Positions 35,476-43,148 of a stretch of DNA of 64,000 bases are shown here, in pieces. The stretch is from contig BPKC01000001.1 in the NCBI GenBank assembly GCA_026004935.1, positions 2,367,381 through 2,431,380 of the forward strand, written 5' to 3'. Position 1 is the first letter of the stretch, and every line of letters starts with the position of its first letter. Source of the DNA: Rhodothalassiaceae bacterium (GTDB taxonomy: Bacteria > Pseudomonadota > Alphaproteobacteria > Sphingomonadales > Rhodothalassiaceae). The notes below the pieces were generated by a model. It searched no databases. It saw nothing but the letters and a program-made list of their open reading frames with translations, and was not told the DNA's origin. The translations under genes and the position numbers were made by a program.

Positions 35476-36000
35476 TCACGCCCGCGACGCCTCGCGCAGT
35501 CTTGCCGCGAGCGGGCCGAAGCGGCGGTAGAGCTCCTCGTAGAGCGCGCGCTTGAAGGGCACGATCTGGGCCACCAGCGTCTCGAACGGCATCCAGCGCC
35601 AGCTGCGGAATTCCGGGTGATCGGTCGCATCGAGGCGGATGTCCTCGTCGCGGCCCAGAAACCGCGCGGCGAACCAGATCTGCTCCTGGCCGCGGTAGCG
35701 CCCGCCCCAGACCCTGCCGACGAGCTCGGGCGGCAGATCGTAGCGGATCGGCTCCTCGGTCCGCGCGAGCGGCTCCACCGCCGTCGTGCCGATTTCCTCG
35801 GCAAGCTCGCGCAGGGCGGCCTGCCAGGGATCCTCGTCGTCGTCGCGCCCGCCCTGGGGCATCTGCCAGGCGGGCACCGGGCTGTCGATGCGCTGGCCGG
35901 CGAAGACCTCGCCCGCGTCGTTGAACAGCACGATCCCGACCCCCTTGCGGTAGGGCAGCCGGTCGGCGGCGGACGGCGCGGCGGCCCGCTTCCCGCTCAT
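35476..36000 (-). CDS. rppH: RNA pyrophosphohydrolase (Nudix)
   Basis: 174 residues. [39 protein letters not shown] and [10 protein letters not shown] give the Nudix box (G-x5-E-x7-REUxEExGU); [18 protein letters not shown] and [15 protein letters not shown] are RppH-like. It removes pyrophosphate from 5'-triphosphorylated RNA, starting RNase E decay, or hydrolyses dinucleoside polyphosphates. Its start overlaps the deacetylase stop (ATGA), last gene of the rlmH-to-rppH block. Confidence 0.93.
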   Translation of the reverse strand: MSGKRAAAPSAADRLPYRKGVGIVLFNDAGEVFAGQRIDSPVPAWQMPQGGRDDDEDPWQAALRELAEEIGTTAVEPLARTEEPIRYDLPPELVGRVWGGRYRGQEQIWFAARFLGRDEDIRLDATDHPEFRSWRWMPFETLVAQIVPFKRALYEELYRRFGPLAARLREASRA

Positions 36001-37151
36001 GGTCCCTCCTCGCCCGTGCGGGCGATCGCGCTCACGGGTGCCAGCACAAAGCCGCGCGCGGCCAGATCCCCGGCCCAGGCGCGGATGCGCGCGATCGAGA
36101 TCGGATAGGGCCGCGCGAGCCCCAGGGCGTAGCCGCGCCGCAGGGCGAGGGTTTCGAGCTCGCGCAGATAGCGGTCGATCTCGCGCGGGTCGGCGATGTT
36201 GTCGATGGTGCGGTCGTTGACGGCCACGGGCAGCCCCGCCTTCAACGCCTCGTCGCCGAGCAGGCTGCGGGCGGTCGAGCGGGCGTCCACCACCATCAGC
36301 CCCCGCCCCGCGAGGTCGGAAATGACGGGCGCGAGCGCCGCCGGGCTCGCCGTAAAGCGCGAGCCCATCTCGGAGACGATGCCGACATGGCCCGTCATCT
36401 TCGCCAGCACCCGGTGCAGCCGGTCGACGTTCTCGGCCGGGGTGAGCGTCGTCATGAGGCCGAGCGGACCCGGGTCGTCGTCGGGGTAGCCCAGGGGCTC
36501 CATCGGCAGCATGAGGAGCACCTCGTGGCCCGCCTGGCGCGCCCTGCGCCCCCAGTCCTCGAGATTGCGGCCGTAGGGGCTGAAGGCGAGAGAGACCTCC
36601 GGCGGCAGCATGCCGATGGCCTCCTCCGTGCGCGCGGCCGCCAGCCCCAGATGGGTGACGAGAATGGCGATCCGCGGCAGCTTCGGATCGCCGACGAAGG
36701 GCCGCTGATAGGCCTGAAAGGGCGTGCGGCCGTCGGCGCTGCGGGTGGGAAGCGGACCATAGGGCGAGGATGCCAGAAGATCGGGATCGGGGCTCTCGGC
36801 CACCACGACGCGCGCAACCGGCTCCTCCCTCGGCCCGCCGGCGGCGCCGGGCGCCGCGGGCTCCTGCGGTTCACCCGTCGATTGCGGGGCGGTCGCAAGA
36901 TCTCCCGCGGGCTCGGCCCGCTTTCTTTGCGCAGCCGGCTCGTCCGCCGCGCCTCGGGGCTCATGGGCGGGCGGGACGGCCTCGGCCGGGAGCGCAAGCC
37001 GTGCGGGCGGGGCCTCCCGGTCCGCCGGGGTCTCGCGCGGCGCGGTCAGATGCAGGACGGCCAGCCCGCCCGCGATAAGGACCAGTGTCGCCCCCCAGAC
37101 GGCCGCAAGCAGGCGCGGCGAGGCCAGAAGACGCGCCAGAGCGGCCATCAT
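35997..37151 (-). CDS. Divergent polysaccharide deacetylase family protein (YibQ-like)
   Basis: About 384 residues from the ATG pair at 37151/37148, with GAGG about nine bases upstream; an ATG at 37160 is also in frame. One N-terminal membrane helix, a Pro/Glu/Ala-rich periplasmic linker (about 40-145), then a divergent NodB-like domain: [55 protein letters not shown] and [13 protein letters not shown]. Relatives are encoded next to envC and ctpA and are thought to act on cell-wall or surface polymers; activity unproven. Confidence 0.88.
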   Translation of the reverse strand: MMAALARLLASPRLLAAVWGATLVLIAGGLAVLHLTAPRETPADREAPPARLALPAEAVPPAHEPRGAADEPAAQRKRAEPAGDLATAPQSTGEPQEPAAPGAAGGPREEPVARVVVAESPDPDLLASSPYGPLPTRSADGRTPFQAYQRPFVGDPKLPRIAILVTHLGLAAARTEEAIGMLPPEVSLAFSPYGRNLEDWGRRARQAGHEVLLMLPMEPLGYPDDDPGPLGLMTTLTPAENVDRLHRVLAKMTGHVGIVSEMGSRFTASPAALAPVISDLAGRGLMVVDARSTARSLLGDEALKAGLPVAVNDRTIDNIADPREIDRYLRELETLALRRGYALGLARPYPISIARIRAWAGDLAARGFVLAPVSAIARTGEEGP

Positions 37152-37208
37152 CGCGCACATCCTCGGGCCGGCTTGCGCATCCGCCGCACCCCCCTTCGCG
37201 CGCGTCTT

Positions 37209-38585
37209 CTACTTGTGCCCGGGCGCGGCGGGGGCCAGCGCCGCCGTCTGCCGGCCCGCCACGGCCTCGGCCACCCCCTCGATCAGATCGAGCGCGTATT
37301 CGAGCTGGACGTCGCGCTCGAGCATCTCCGGAGCGTCGACGACGTGGGCGCCCTCCTCGGCCGCGCCGTCGGATTCGGGCGCGGCGCCGGATTGCGCGGC
37401 GTCCGGCAGCTGGTCGTTGTGCAGATGGCCATCGAGATCCCGCTCGCGCGCGGGCTTGAAGCGCCGGCCCTTGGCGGGCGCCAGCACCGGGATGTCGGGG
37501 GTCACCCCGAGCTCCTGGATGGAGCGGCCGGAGGGGGTGTAATAGCGCGCCGTCGTCAGCCGCAGCGCCCCGCGACCGGGCCCGAGCGGCAGGATGTGCT
37601 GCACCGTGCCCTTGCCGAAGGTCTGCTCGCCGAGCACCACCGCGCGCCGGTGGTCCTGCAGCGCGCCGGCGACGATCTCGGAGGCCGAGGCCGAGCCGGC
37701 ATTGACGAGCACGACGACCGGCAGGCCCTCGGCCAGATCGCCCGGCGAGGCCTGGAAGCGCTCGTTGTCGCGCTCGTGGCGGCCGCGGACCGAGACGATC
37801 TCGCCGCGTTCCAGGAACTGGTCGGCCACGGCGACGGCCTGGTCCAGCAGGCCGCCCGGATTGTTGCGCAGGTCGAGCACGATGCCGGCCAGATCACGCT
37901 TGTGCGCGGCACGGAACTCCTTGATCGCCCCGGCGATGCCCTTGGCGGTCTGCTCGTTGAAGCTGGCCACCGCGATGTAGCCGATCCGGCCGCGCTCGAT
38001 CCGCGCGTCCACGCTCGGCACCACGATCTTCTCGCGCTGGATCGTGACTTCGATGGGTTCCTCCTCGCCGCGCCGGACCACGGTCAGCCGCACCGTGGTG
38101 CCCACGGGGCCGCGCATCTTCTCGACCGCCTCGTCCAGGGTGAGCCCCAGGACCGGCTTGCCGTCGATATGGGTGATGTAGTCGCCGGCCTTCAGCCCGG
38201 CACGCTCGCCCGGCGTGCCGCGAATCGGCGAGACCACCACCACCACGCCCTTTTCCATCGTCACCTCCAGCCCCAGCCCGCCGTATTCGCCCTCCATCTG
38301 GAACTGCAGCGAGTCGTAGGACTTGGGCGGCAGATAGCTCGAATGCGGATCGAGGGATTGCAGCATCCCCTGGATCGCGCCCTGGAGCACCTTCTTGTCG
38401 TCCACGGGCTCCACGTAATCGGCGCGGATCCGCTCGAACACCTCCATGAGGAGATCCAGCTGCTCGAAGATGTCCGTGCTGTCCGCCTTCTGTGGAAAGG
38501 CCGCGGGTCCCGCGACGATGACGCCGAGGAGAAATGCCGCGATGAGCCCCGCCGCCCGCAGAGCGCGCTGTCGCCAAACCGCCAT
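37209..38585 (-). CDS. ctpA: C-terminal processing peptidase, S41 family
   Basis: 458 residues from ATG 38585, preceded by AAGGAGTGACC. Signal/anchor helix at 8-28, N-terminal helical part with LLMEVFERIRADYVEPVDDK, PDZ domain about 90-180 (GLGLEVTMEKGVVVVVSPI, GERAGLKAGDYITHIDGKPV) and protease core with LRNNPGGLLDQAVAVADQFL, the catalytic Ser in VLVNAGSASASEIVAGALQD and Lys in VVLGEQTFGKGTVQHILPL. A periplasmic Ser/Lys protease that trims envelope proteins and cell-wall hydrolases. EnvC lies upstream in the same operon. Confidence 0.95.
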   Translation of the reverse strand: MAVWRQRALRAAGLIAAFLLGVIVAGPAAFPQKADSTDIFEQLDLLMEVFERIRADYVEPVDDKKVLQGAIQGMLQSLDPHSSYLPPKSYDSLQFQMEGEYGGLGLEVTMEKGVVVVVSPIRGTPGERAGLKAGDYITHIDGKPVLGLTLDEAVEKMRGPVGTTVRLTVVRRGEEEPIEVTIQREKIVVPSVDARIERGRIGYIAVASFNEQTAKGIAGAIKEFRAAHKRDLAGIVLDLRNNPGGLLDQAVAVADQFLERGEIVSVRGRHERDNERFQASPGDLAEGLPVVVLVNAGSASASEIVAGALQDHRRAVVLGEQTFGKGTVQHILPLGPGRGALRLTTARYYTPSGRSIQELGVTPDIPVLAPAKGRRFKPARERDLDGHLHNDQLPDAAQSGAAPESDGAAEEGAHVVDAPEMLERDVQLEYALDLIEGVAEAVAGRQTAALAPAAPGHK

Positions 38586-38694
38586 GTCGGTCACTCCTTG
38601 AAGACCCGCCGCCGGGCCATCCGCATTCCCGCTCATTCCATTCTTGGTGTCTTCATAACGCAACGCAAGCATCTGCACCACAAATGGCCGCCAC

Positions 38695-40035
38695 TCAACT
38701 GCGCCCGGGCGCGGCGCGCGCGAGCCAGGGCACCGGGTCGACCGGCCGATTGCCCTGGCGCAGCTCGAAATAGACCCGCGGCGGCCGGCCGTCCGCCGAC
38801 CGCGCGGGCAGCCGCCCGACGGGCTCGCCCGCCAGCACCCACTGCCCCTCGGTGACCAGCGCCTCCTCGAGCCCGGCAAGGAGGCTGAAATAGCCGTCCT
38901 GATGCGCGATGATCGCGACGACGCCCATCCCGAGGAAAGGTGCGGCATAGACCACCCTTCCATCCCAGGGGGCCACGACGATCGCGCGCGACTCGCCCTC
39001 GAAGGCGACCCCGCGACTGTGGCCGCCCGCCAGCGTCTGCCCGAAGCGCTGGCGCAGCGGGCCGTCCACGGGCGGAACGAGACGGCCGCGCGCGGCCGCG
39101 AAGGCGGTCGTGCCCGGCGGCGGGTCGAAGGCCAGTGCACCCGCCTTCGGCGCGCCCCGCGCCGCCTCCTCCAGCCGCCTCAGAAGATCCTCCAGATCCC
39201 TGGCGCGTGCCGCAAGCTCCTGCGCCGTCTCGCGCGCTTGCGCGGCCTCGGCCGCAAGATCCCGGCGACGCGCCTCGGCGGCGGAGATGGCGCGCGCCAG
39301 CTCCTGCTCGCGGGCCGCGGCCGCCGCGGCGTTCGCCTCTTCGGCGGCGAGCAGGCGCGCGCGCTCGTCGGCAAGCTGGGCAAGCCGCGCGCGTTCGGCC
39401 GCAAGCCGGGCGAGGACGCGGCGCGCGCCCGTCAGGCGCGCGTCTCCCGCGGCGATCGCAAGAAGCGCCTCGTCCGGATCCGGCCCCGCGATCAGCAGCA
39501 GCTCCGGCGGCAGGGCGGACAGGCGCATGAGGGAGGCGAGCTCGCGCGCCGCCGCAATTCGGGTTCGCGCATGGGTCGCCTCCAGCGCGGCGATCTCCTC
39601 GCGCAGCCGCGCCAGCTCGGCGGCGATGGCCGCCCGTTCGGCGGCCAGCGCCCTGATCCGGAGAGCCAGCGCCGCGCGCTCGGCCGCCAGCGCCTTCGCC
39701 TCATCGCCGGCGGCGCGTGCCGCACGCTCCAATTCCTCCGCACGCGCCGCCTCGGCCCGGCGCCGCTCGGCCAGCGCCTTGAGCTCCGCCAGCACGCGCG
39801 CCTGATCGCCGTCACCGGGGCGGCCGGAAGAGGCCCGCTCCGGCCCATCCACCGCTTCCGCGGCCGAGGCCGGCGCTGCGCCGCGCGGCGCCTCCCGCGG
39901 CACCGGCGGTGGTTCGATGAGCGGGGCGCGACGGGTCTGGGCGGCCGACGCCCCGGCATCGGCGGCGAACATGGCCGCCAGCGCGCCCGCCACGAGACGC
40001 AGGCCGGCGGCGCGGGCCGTCCCGACCGTTCTCAT
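38695..40035 (-). CDS. envC: EnvC-like murein hydrolase activator
   Basis: 446 residues. Signal-type N-terminus to about 33, then a long Ala/Arg/Glu-rich coiled coil (about 78-300) and a C-terminal LytM/M23 fold with LRQRFGQTLAGGHSRGVAFE, VVAPWDGRVVYAAPFLGMGV and RVYFELRQGNRPVDPVPWL. The zinc ligands of active M23 peptidases are not conserved (HSRGVAF, IAHQDGYFS), as in EnvC, which activates amidases instead of cutting itself. It acts at the division site in the periplasm. The start overlaps rlmH (ATGA). Confidence 0.9.
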   Translation of the reverse strand: MRTVGTARAAGLRLVAGALAAMFAADAGASAAQTRRAPLIEPPPVPREAPRGAAPASAAEAVDGPERASSGRPGDGDQARVLAELKALAERRRAEAARAEELERAARAAGDEAKALAAERAALALRIRALAAERAAIAAELARLREEIAALEATHARTRIAAARELASLMRLSALPPELLLIAGPDPDEALLAIAAGDARLTGARRVLARLAAERARLAQLADERARLLAAEEANAAAAAAREQELARAISAAEARRRDLAAEAAQARETAQELAARARDLEDLLRRLEEAARGAPKAGALAFDPPPGTTAFAAARGRLVPPVDGPLRQRFGQTLAGGHSRGVAFEGESRAIVVAPWDGRVVYAAPFLGMGVVAIIAHQDGYFSLLAGLEEALVTEGQWVLAGEPVGRLPARSADGRPPRVYFELRQGNRPVDPVPWLARAAPGRS

Positions 40036-40493
40036 GCGCGGGACTCCCGATGATAGGGATGCCCGGCCAGGATGCTCGTCGCGCGAAAGAGCTGTTCGGC
40101 GACCAGCAGCCGCACCAGCGCATGCGGGAAGGTGAGCTTCGAAAGCGACCAGCGCACCGCCGCGCGCGCCAGCACCTCCTGCGGCAGACCTTCCGCATCA
40201 CCGATCACGAAGATGACCGGCGGGCCCGCCGCCATCCACTCCTCGAGCCGTCGCGCGAGCTCCCGGCTCGTCCATTGCGCGCCCCGCTCATCAAGGGCGA
40301 CGACGAGGGCGTCATCCGGAATTCGCGCCAGCATGCGGCGCGCGAAGCTGCGCCGCGCCGCGCCGCCGGGCCCGCGCGGTGCGGGCACGGTCGCAAGCGT
40401 CGCCGGCCAGGGCAGCCGCTCGAGATGCCGGCGCGCAAGGCCGTCGAGCTCCCGCTCCTCGCGGCCGCCGGCAAGGATGTCGATCCTGCGCAT
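40032..40493 (-). CDS. rlmH: 23S rRNA (pseudouridine-1915-N3) methyltransferase
   Basis: 153 residues from ATG 40493 (MRRIDILAGGREERELD). SPOUT-fold motifs: LVVALDERGAQWTSRELARR, VIFVIGDAEGLPQEVLARA and the C-terminal LTFPHALVRLLVAEQLFRAT with GHPYHRE. RlmH methylates pseudouridine 1915 of helix 69 in 70S ribosomes. It heads the operon rlmH-envC-ctpA-deacetylase-rppH. Confidence 0.95.
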   Translation of the reverse strand: MRRIDILAGGREERELDGLARRHLERLPWPATLATVPAPRGPGGAARRSFARRMLARIPDDALVVALDERGAQWTSRELARRLEEWMAAGPPVIFVIGDAEGLPQEVLARAAVRWSLSKLTFPHALVRLLVAEQLFRATSILAGHPYHRESRA

Positions 40494-40613
40494 CCCGGAC
40501 CGGTTACAGGCTGCAACGGGCGGGTGGCAAGCATCGCGTGATAATCTACAAAACAATTGTGTGGATTTGAATTGCCATGCGAGACCACGAAGTCGCAGGA
40601 AGCATCAGACGGC

Positions 40614-40683
40614 ATATTTCACATGTGAAAAATGATATTTCACTCAATTTCCTGTTGGATTCCCGGGTCGTTCTGCGCATAAT
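40614..40683 (+). promoter_or_regulatory. Promoter and palindromic upstream site of the GAF-domain gene
   Basis: TTGGAT (40655-40660), 17 bases, CATAAT (40678-40683) make a good promoter. Upstream lies the perfect palindrome TTTCACATGTGAAA (40617-40630), and ATATTTCAC occurs twice in direct orientation at 40614-40622 and 40635-40643, exactly 21 bases apart (two helical turns). The position ahead of the -35 suits an activator. The whole 40530-40690 stretch is AT-rich. Confidence 0.55.
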
Positions 40684-40739
40684 GGAAAGCGGTCGGGGGT
40701 CGTGCGCGAGGATCACGGGCAAGAGCGCTGGGCGCGGGC

Positions 40740-42029
40740 ATGGGGCTGTACCACCGGATCGATTCGCCTGAACGGCTGAACGCCGTCATCGCCTGTCGCG
40801 AGGTCATCGCCGAATGCCGGCCGGTGATCGACGGCATCCTGAGGCTTGCCGCCGACGAGTTTGGCGTCCCGCATGCGGCCTTGACCCTGGTCGAAGAGCG
40901 GGTCGTCTGTTTTCCCGTCAGCATCGGCGGAGCATTCGCGCCTGTGCCGCGCGAGCATGGCTTCTGCACTCAGGTGGTCGCGCAGGGCGCGGCCGTCGTC
41001 TTTCCCGATTTGCGCGCACATGCGGCGACCGCGCGCAACCCGCTCGTCGCGGGCGAGCCCCATCTTGCGTTCTACGCGGGTGCTCCGGTGCGCGTCGGGG
41101 AAGGGACCGCGATCGGCTCCTTCTGCCTGTTCGCCGACAAGCCGCGGCCGGATTTCGGCCAAAGGGAGCGCGCGCGGCTCGAACGCTATGCGGATCTCGT
41201 CGGCGATCTGCTCGCCTGCGCGCGCGATCGATTCGCGGCGCGCATGGAGCTGCCGGACGCGTTGCGGCAGGAGATCGTGCGGCTGAAGCATGGACTGGCC
41301 AGCCTGCGCACGGAATTCGAACAGGAGATCCTGACACCGCTTCATGCCGCGATCGGATTCGCGCGGCTCATCCACCAGCAGGCCTATGGCAGCATCGACA
41401 ACCCGCTTTACCGCCAGTACGCCCGGCACATCGCCACATCGGTAGAGCGCGTGCTGCGGTCACTCGACCGGCTTGCGCTGCGTGACGATGAACTTGCGGC
41501 CCGCACGGGCCTCAACGACAACGAGTTCGGCGTGGCCCCGGGGGAGGTGCTGAAATCCCTGTTGACGGCCCGCCCGGAGGAAGAGCGCGCCCGTCTCGAA
41601 CTCCGTGCCGGGCCGCAGGCGCGCCTCGTCGCCTCCGCCCGCGGCATCAAACAGGGCATCGACGAGGTGCTGGACTGGTGTCTCGCCCGCGCGCCCGCGC
41701 CGGAGCCGGTGACGATCGCCCCGATGGTCGTGGGCTCCGGCGATCTTGCGCTGCTGTTCGCCCGCGGTACGCCGGGAGAGCTGGAGGAGCGGCTGGCGAC
41801 GGAACCCCCGGGGCCGGAGCGCGACGAGGCGCGCGAGGGTCGTGCCCGCCGCGAGCTGCCGCTGGCCCAGCGCATACTCGCCCGCGAGGAGGGGCGACTG
41901 GAGCTTTTCGCGAAGGCGGACGCGCCGTGGCTCGCGCGCATCGTCTGGCCGGCCTACCGCCTGTTATGGAAGACGGGCGGCGGCGGCGACACCTCCACGC
42001 CGGCCGACAGCGGCGGCACCGGCCTCTGA
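40740..42029 (+). CDS. GAF domain protein with a histidine-kinase-like dimerisation helix lacking the phospho-His
   Basis: 429 residues. A GAF domain fills about 15-160 (ILRLAADEFGVPHAALTLVE, PREHGFCTQVVAQGAAVVFP, PHLAFYAGAPVRVGEGTAIG). Residues 185-250 match a DHp helix pair: TEFEQEILTPLHAAIGFARL, where histidine kinases have H-E-L-R-T-P-L; here Gln195 stands for the His. The C-terminal about 170 residues show no N/G1/G2 ATP-binding motifs. It may be a degenerate kinase or a dimerising sensor; the ligand is unknown. The 3' 76 bases overlap the convergent transporter gene. Confidence 0.75.
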   Translation: MGLYHRIDSPERLNAVIACREVIAECRPVIDGILRLAADEFGVPHAALTLVEERVVCFPVSIGGAFAPVPREHGFCTQVVAQGAAVVFPDLRAHAATARNPLVAGEPHLAFYAGAPVRVGEGTAIGSFCLFADKPRPDFGQRERARLERYADLVGDLLACARDRFAARMELPDALRQEIVRLKHGLASLRTEFEQEILTPLHAAIGFARLIHQQAYGSIDNPLYRQYARHIATSVERVLRSLDRLALRDDELAARTGLNDNEFGVAPGEVLKSLLTARPEEERARLELRAGPQARLVASARGIKQGIDEVLDWCLARAPAPEPVTIAPMVVGSGDLALLFARGTPGELEERLATEPPGPERDEAREGRARRELPLAQRILAREEGRLELFAKADAPWLARIVWPAYRLLWKTGGGGDTSTPADSGGTGL

Positions 42030-42937
42030 ATTTCCGCATCGCCTGCCGGACCTGACCGGGCGGCTGCCTCGGAGCGGGAGGCCGCGCGCGCAAGCTGGCG
42101 CTCGCGGTGGGCGAGATAGACCGATGCGGCAAGGATGATTCCCGCACCCGCGGCCGTCCACGCATCGAGCCTCTCGCCGAACAGCGCGGCGGCGAGCGCG
42201 GAGGCCACGAGCAGCCGCACGAAATCGAAAGGCAGAAGCGCGCTCGCATCCGCCAGGGCGAAGGCGCGGGTCATGGTGATCTGGCCCAGATTGGCGCCGA
42301 TGCCGATGGCCGCCAGCAGCACGAGCTCCCAGGGGCTCGGCCAGCGCCAGAAGAAGAGCGCGACGGCGAAATTGATCGGCAGCGCGACGATGAAGCTGAA
42401 GAGCACGATGGTCTCCGGCCGCTCCGAGCGCGCCAGCAGCTTCACGCAGGTGAGAGAGAACGCCACCATCACCGCCGATCCCAGCGCCAGCCACTCGCCG
42501 AGGAGCGGCATGTGCAGGCCCGGACGCAGGACGAGCAGAACCCCGGCGAAGCCGATGAGCAGGGCCGTCATCCGCCGCGCGCGGATGCGCTCATCCAACA
42601 GGAGAACGGCGGCGACGGTCGCAAAAAGCGGCGTCGCATAGGAGATCGCGACGACATTGGCGAGCGGGGCGAGAGAGACCGCGAAGAAGGTCAGATACAT
42701 CGCCGCCACGCCGCTCAGGCCGCGCAGCAGATGCAGCGGCAGCCGCGCCGTCTTCATCAGGCCGCGGGCGCTGCGGGCGAACAGCGTGCCCATGAACAGC
42801 AGCCCGAAGAGCGTCCGGTAGAAGACGATGAGCGGCGGCGGCAGCGTCTCGGAGGCGTAGCGGATCAGCACCCACAGCACCGCGAAGATCGCGGCGGACA
42901 GCACCTTGAGGGCGATCGCCTTCGGGACGGCCGGCAT
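41954..42937 (-). CDS. EamA/DMT family transporter
   Basis: 327 residues with ten hydrophobic segments in two five-helix EamA halves, e.g. IFAVLWVLIRYASETLPPPL, LLRGLSGVAAMYLTFFAVSL, LIGFAGVLLVLRPGL, and FALADASALLPFDFVRLLVA with LFGERLDAWTAAGAGIILAA. Proteins of this type export or import metabolites (amino acids, S-adenosylmethionine, nucleobases). A polar Pro/Arg-rich C-terminus of about 45 residues lies in the zone overlapping the GAF gene, so part of that tail may be dispensable. Confidence 0.88.
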   Translation of the reverse strand: MPAVPKAIALKVLSAAIFAVLWVLIRYASETLPPPLIVFYRTLFGLLFMGTLFARSARGLMKTARLPLHLLRGLSGVAAMYLTFFAVSLAPLANVVAISYATPLFATVAAVLLLDERIRARRMTALLIGFAGVLLVLRPGLHMPLLGEWLALGSAVMVAFSLTCVKLLARSERPETIVLFSFIVALPINFAVALFFWRWPSPWELVLLAAIGIGANLGQITMTRAFALADASALLPFDFVRLLVASALAAALFGERLDAWTAAGAGIILAASVYLAHRERQLARAASRSEAAARSGPAGDAEIQRPVPPLSAGVEVSPPPPVFHNRR

Positions 42938-43148
42938 CGAAGATCCGCATCATCGCACGGCTGAACGCGGCAGGCGGACTTTCCGCCCGCGCGCATCGAC
43001 CCTAGCCGCAGCCCGCGGACGGGAGCAAGCAGGCGCCATCGGCGGCTTGGCAGCCGCGACGGATTCGTGGCAGGAAGCGGCGCCGACGGGCGGCGCGGGG
43101 GTGCGGCGCCCAGACCGGCGGCGCGGCATCGGAACAGGGAGCGATCGC

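Noticed and set aside
38695-39100. Active M23 peptidase call for EnvC
   Set aside because: The zinc-binding His/Asp positions are not conserved, so it is treated as an activator.
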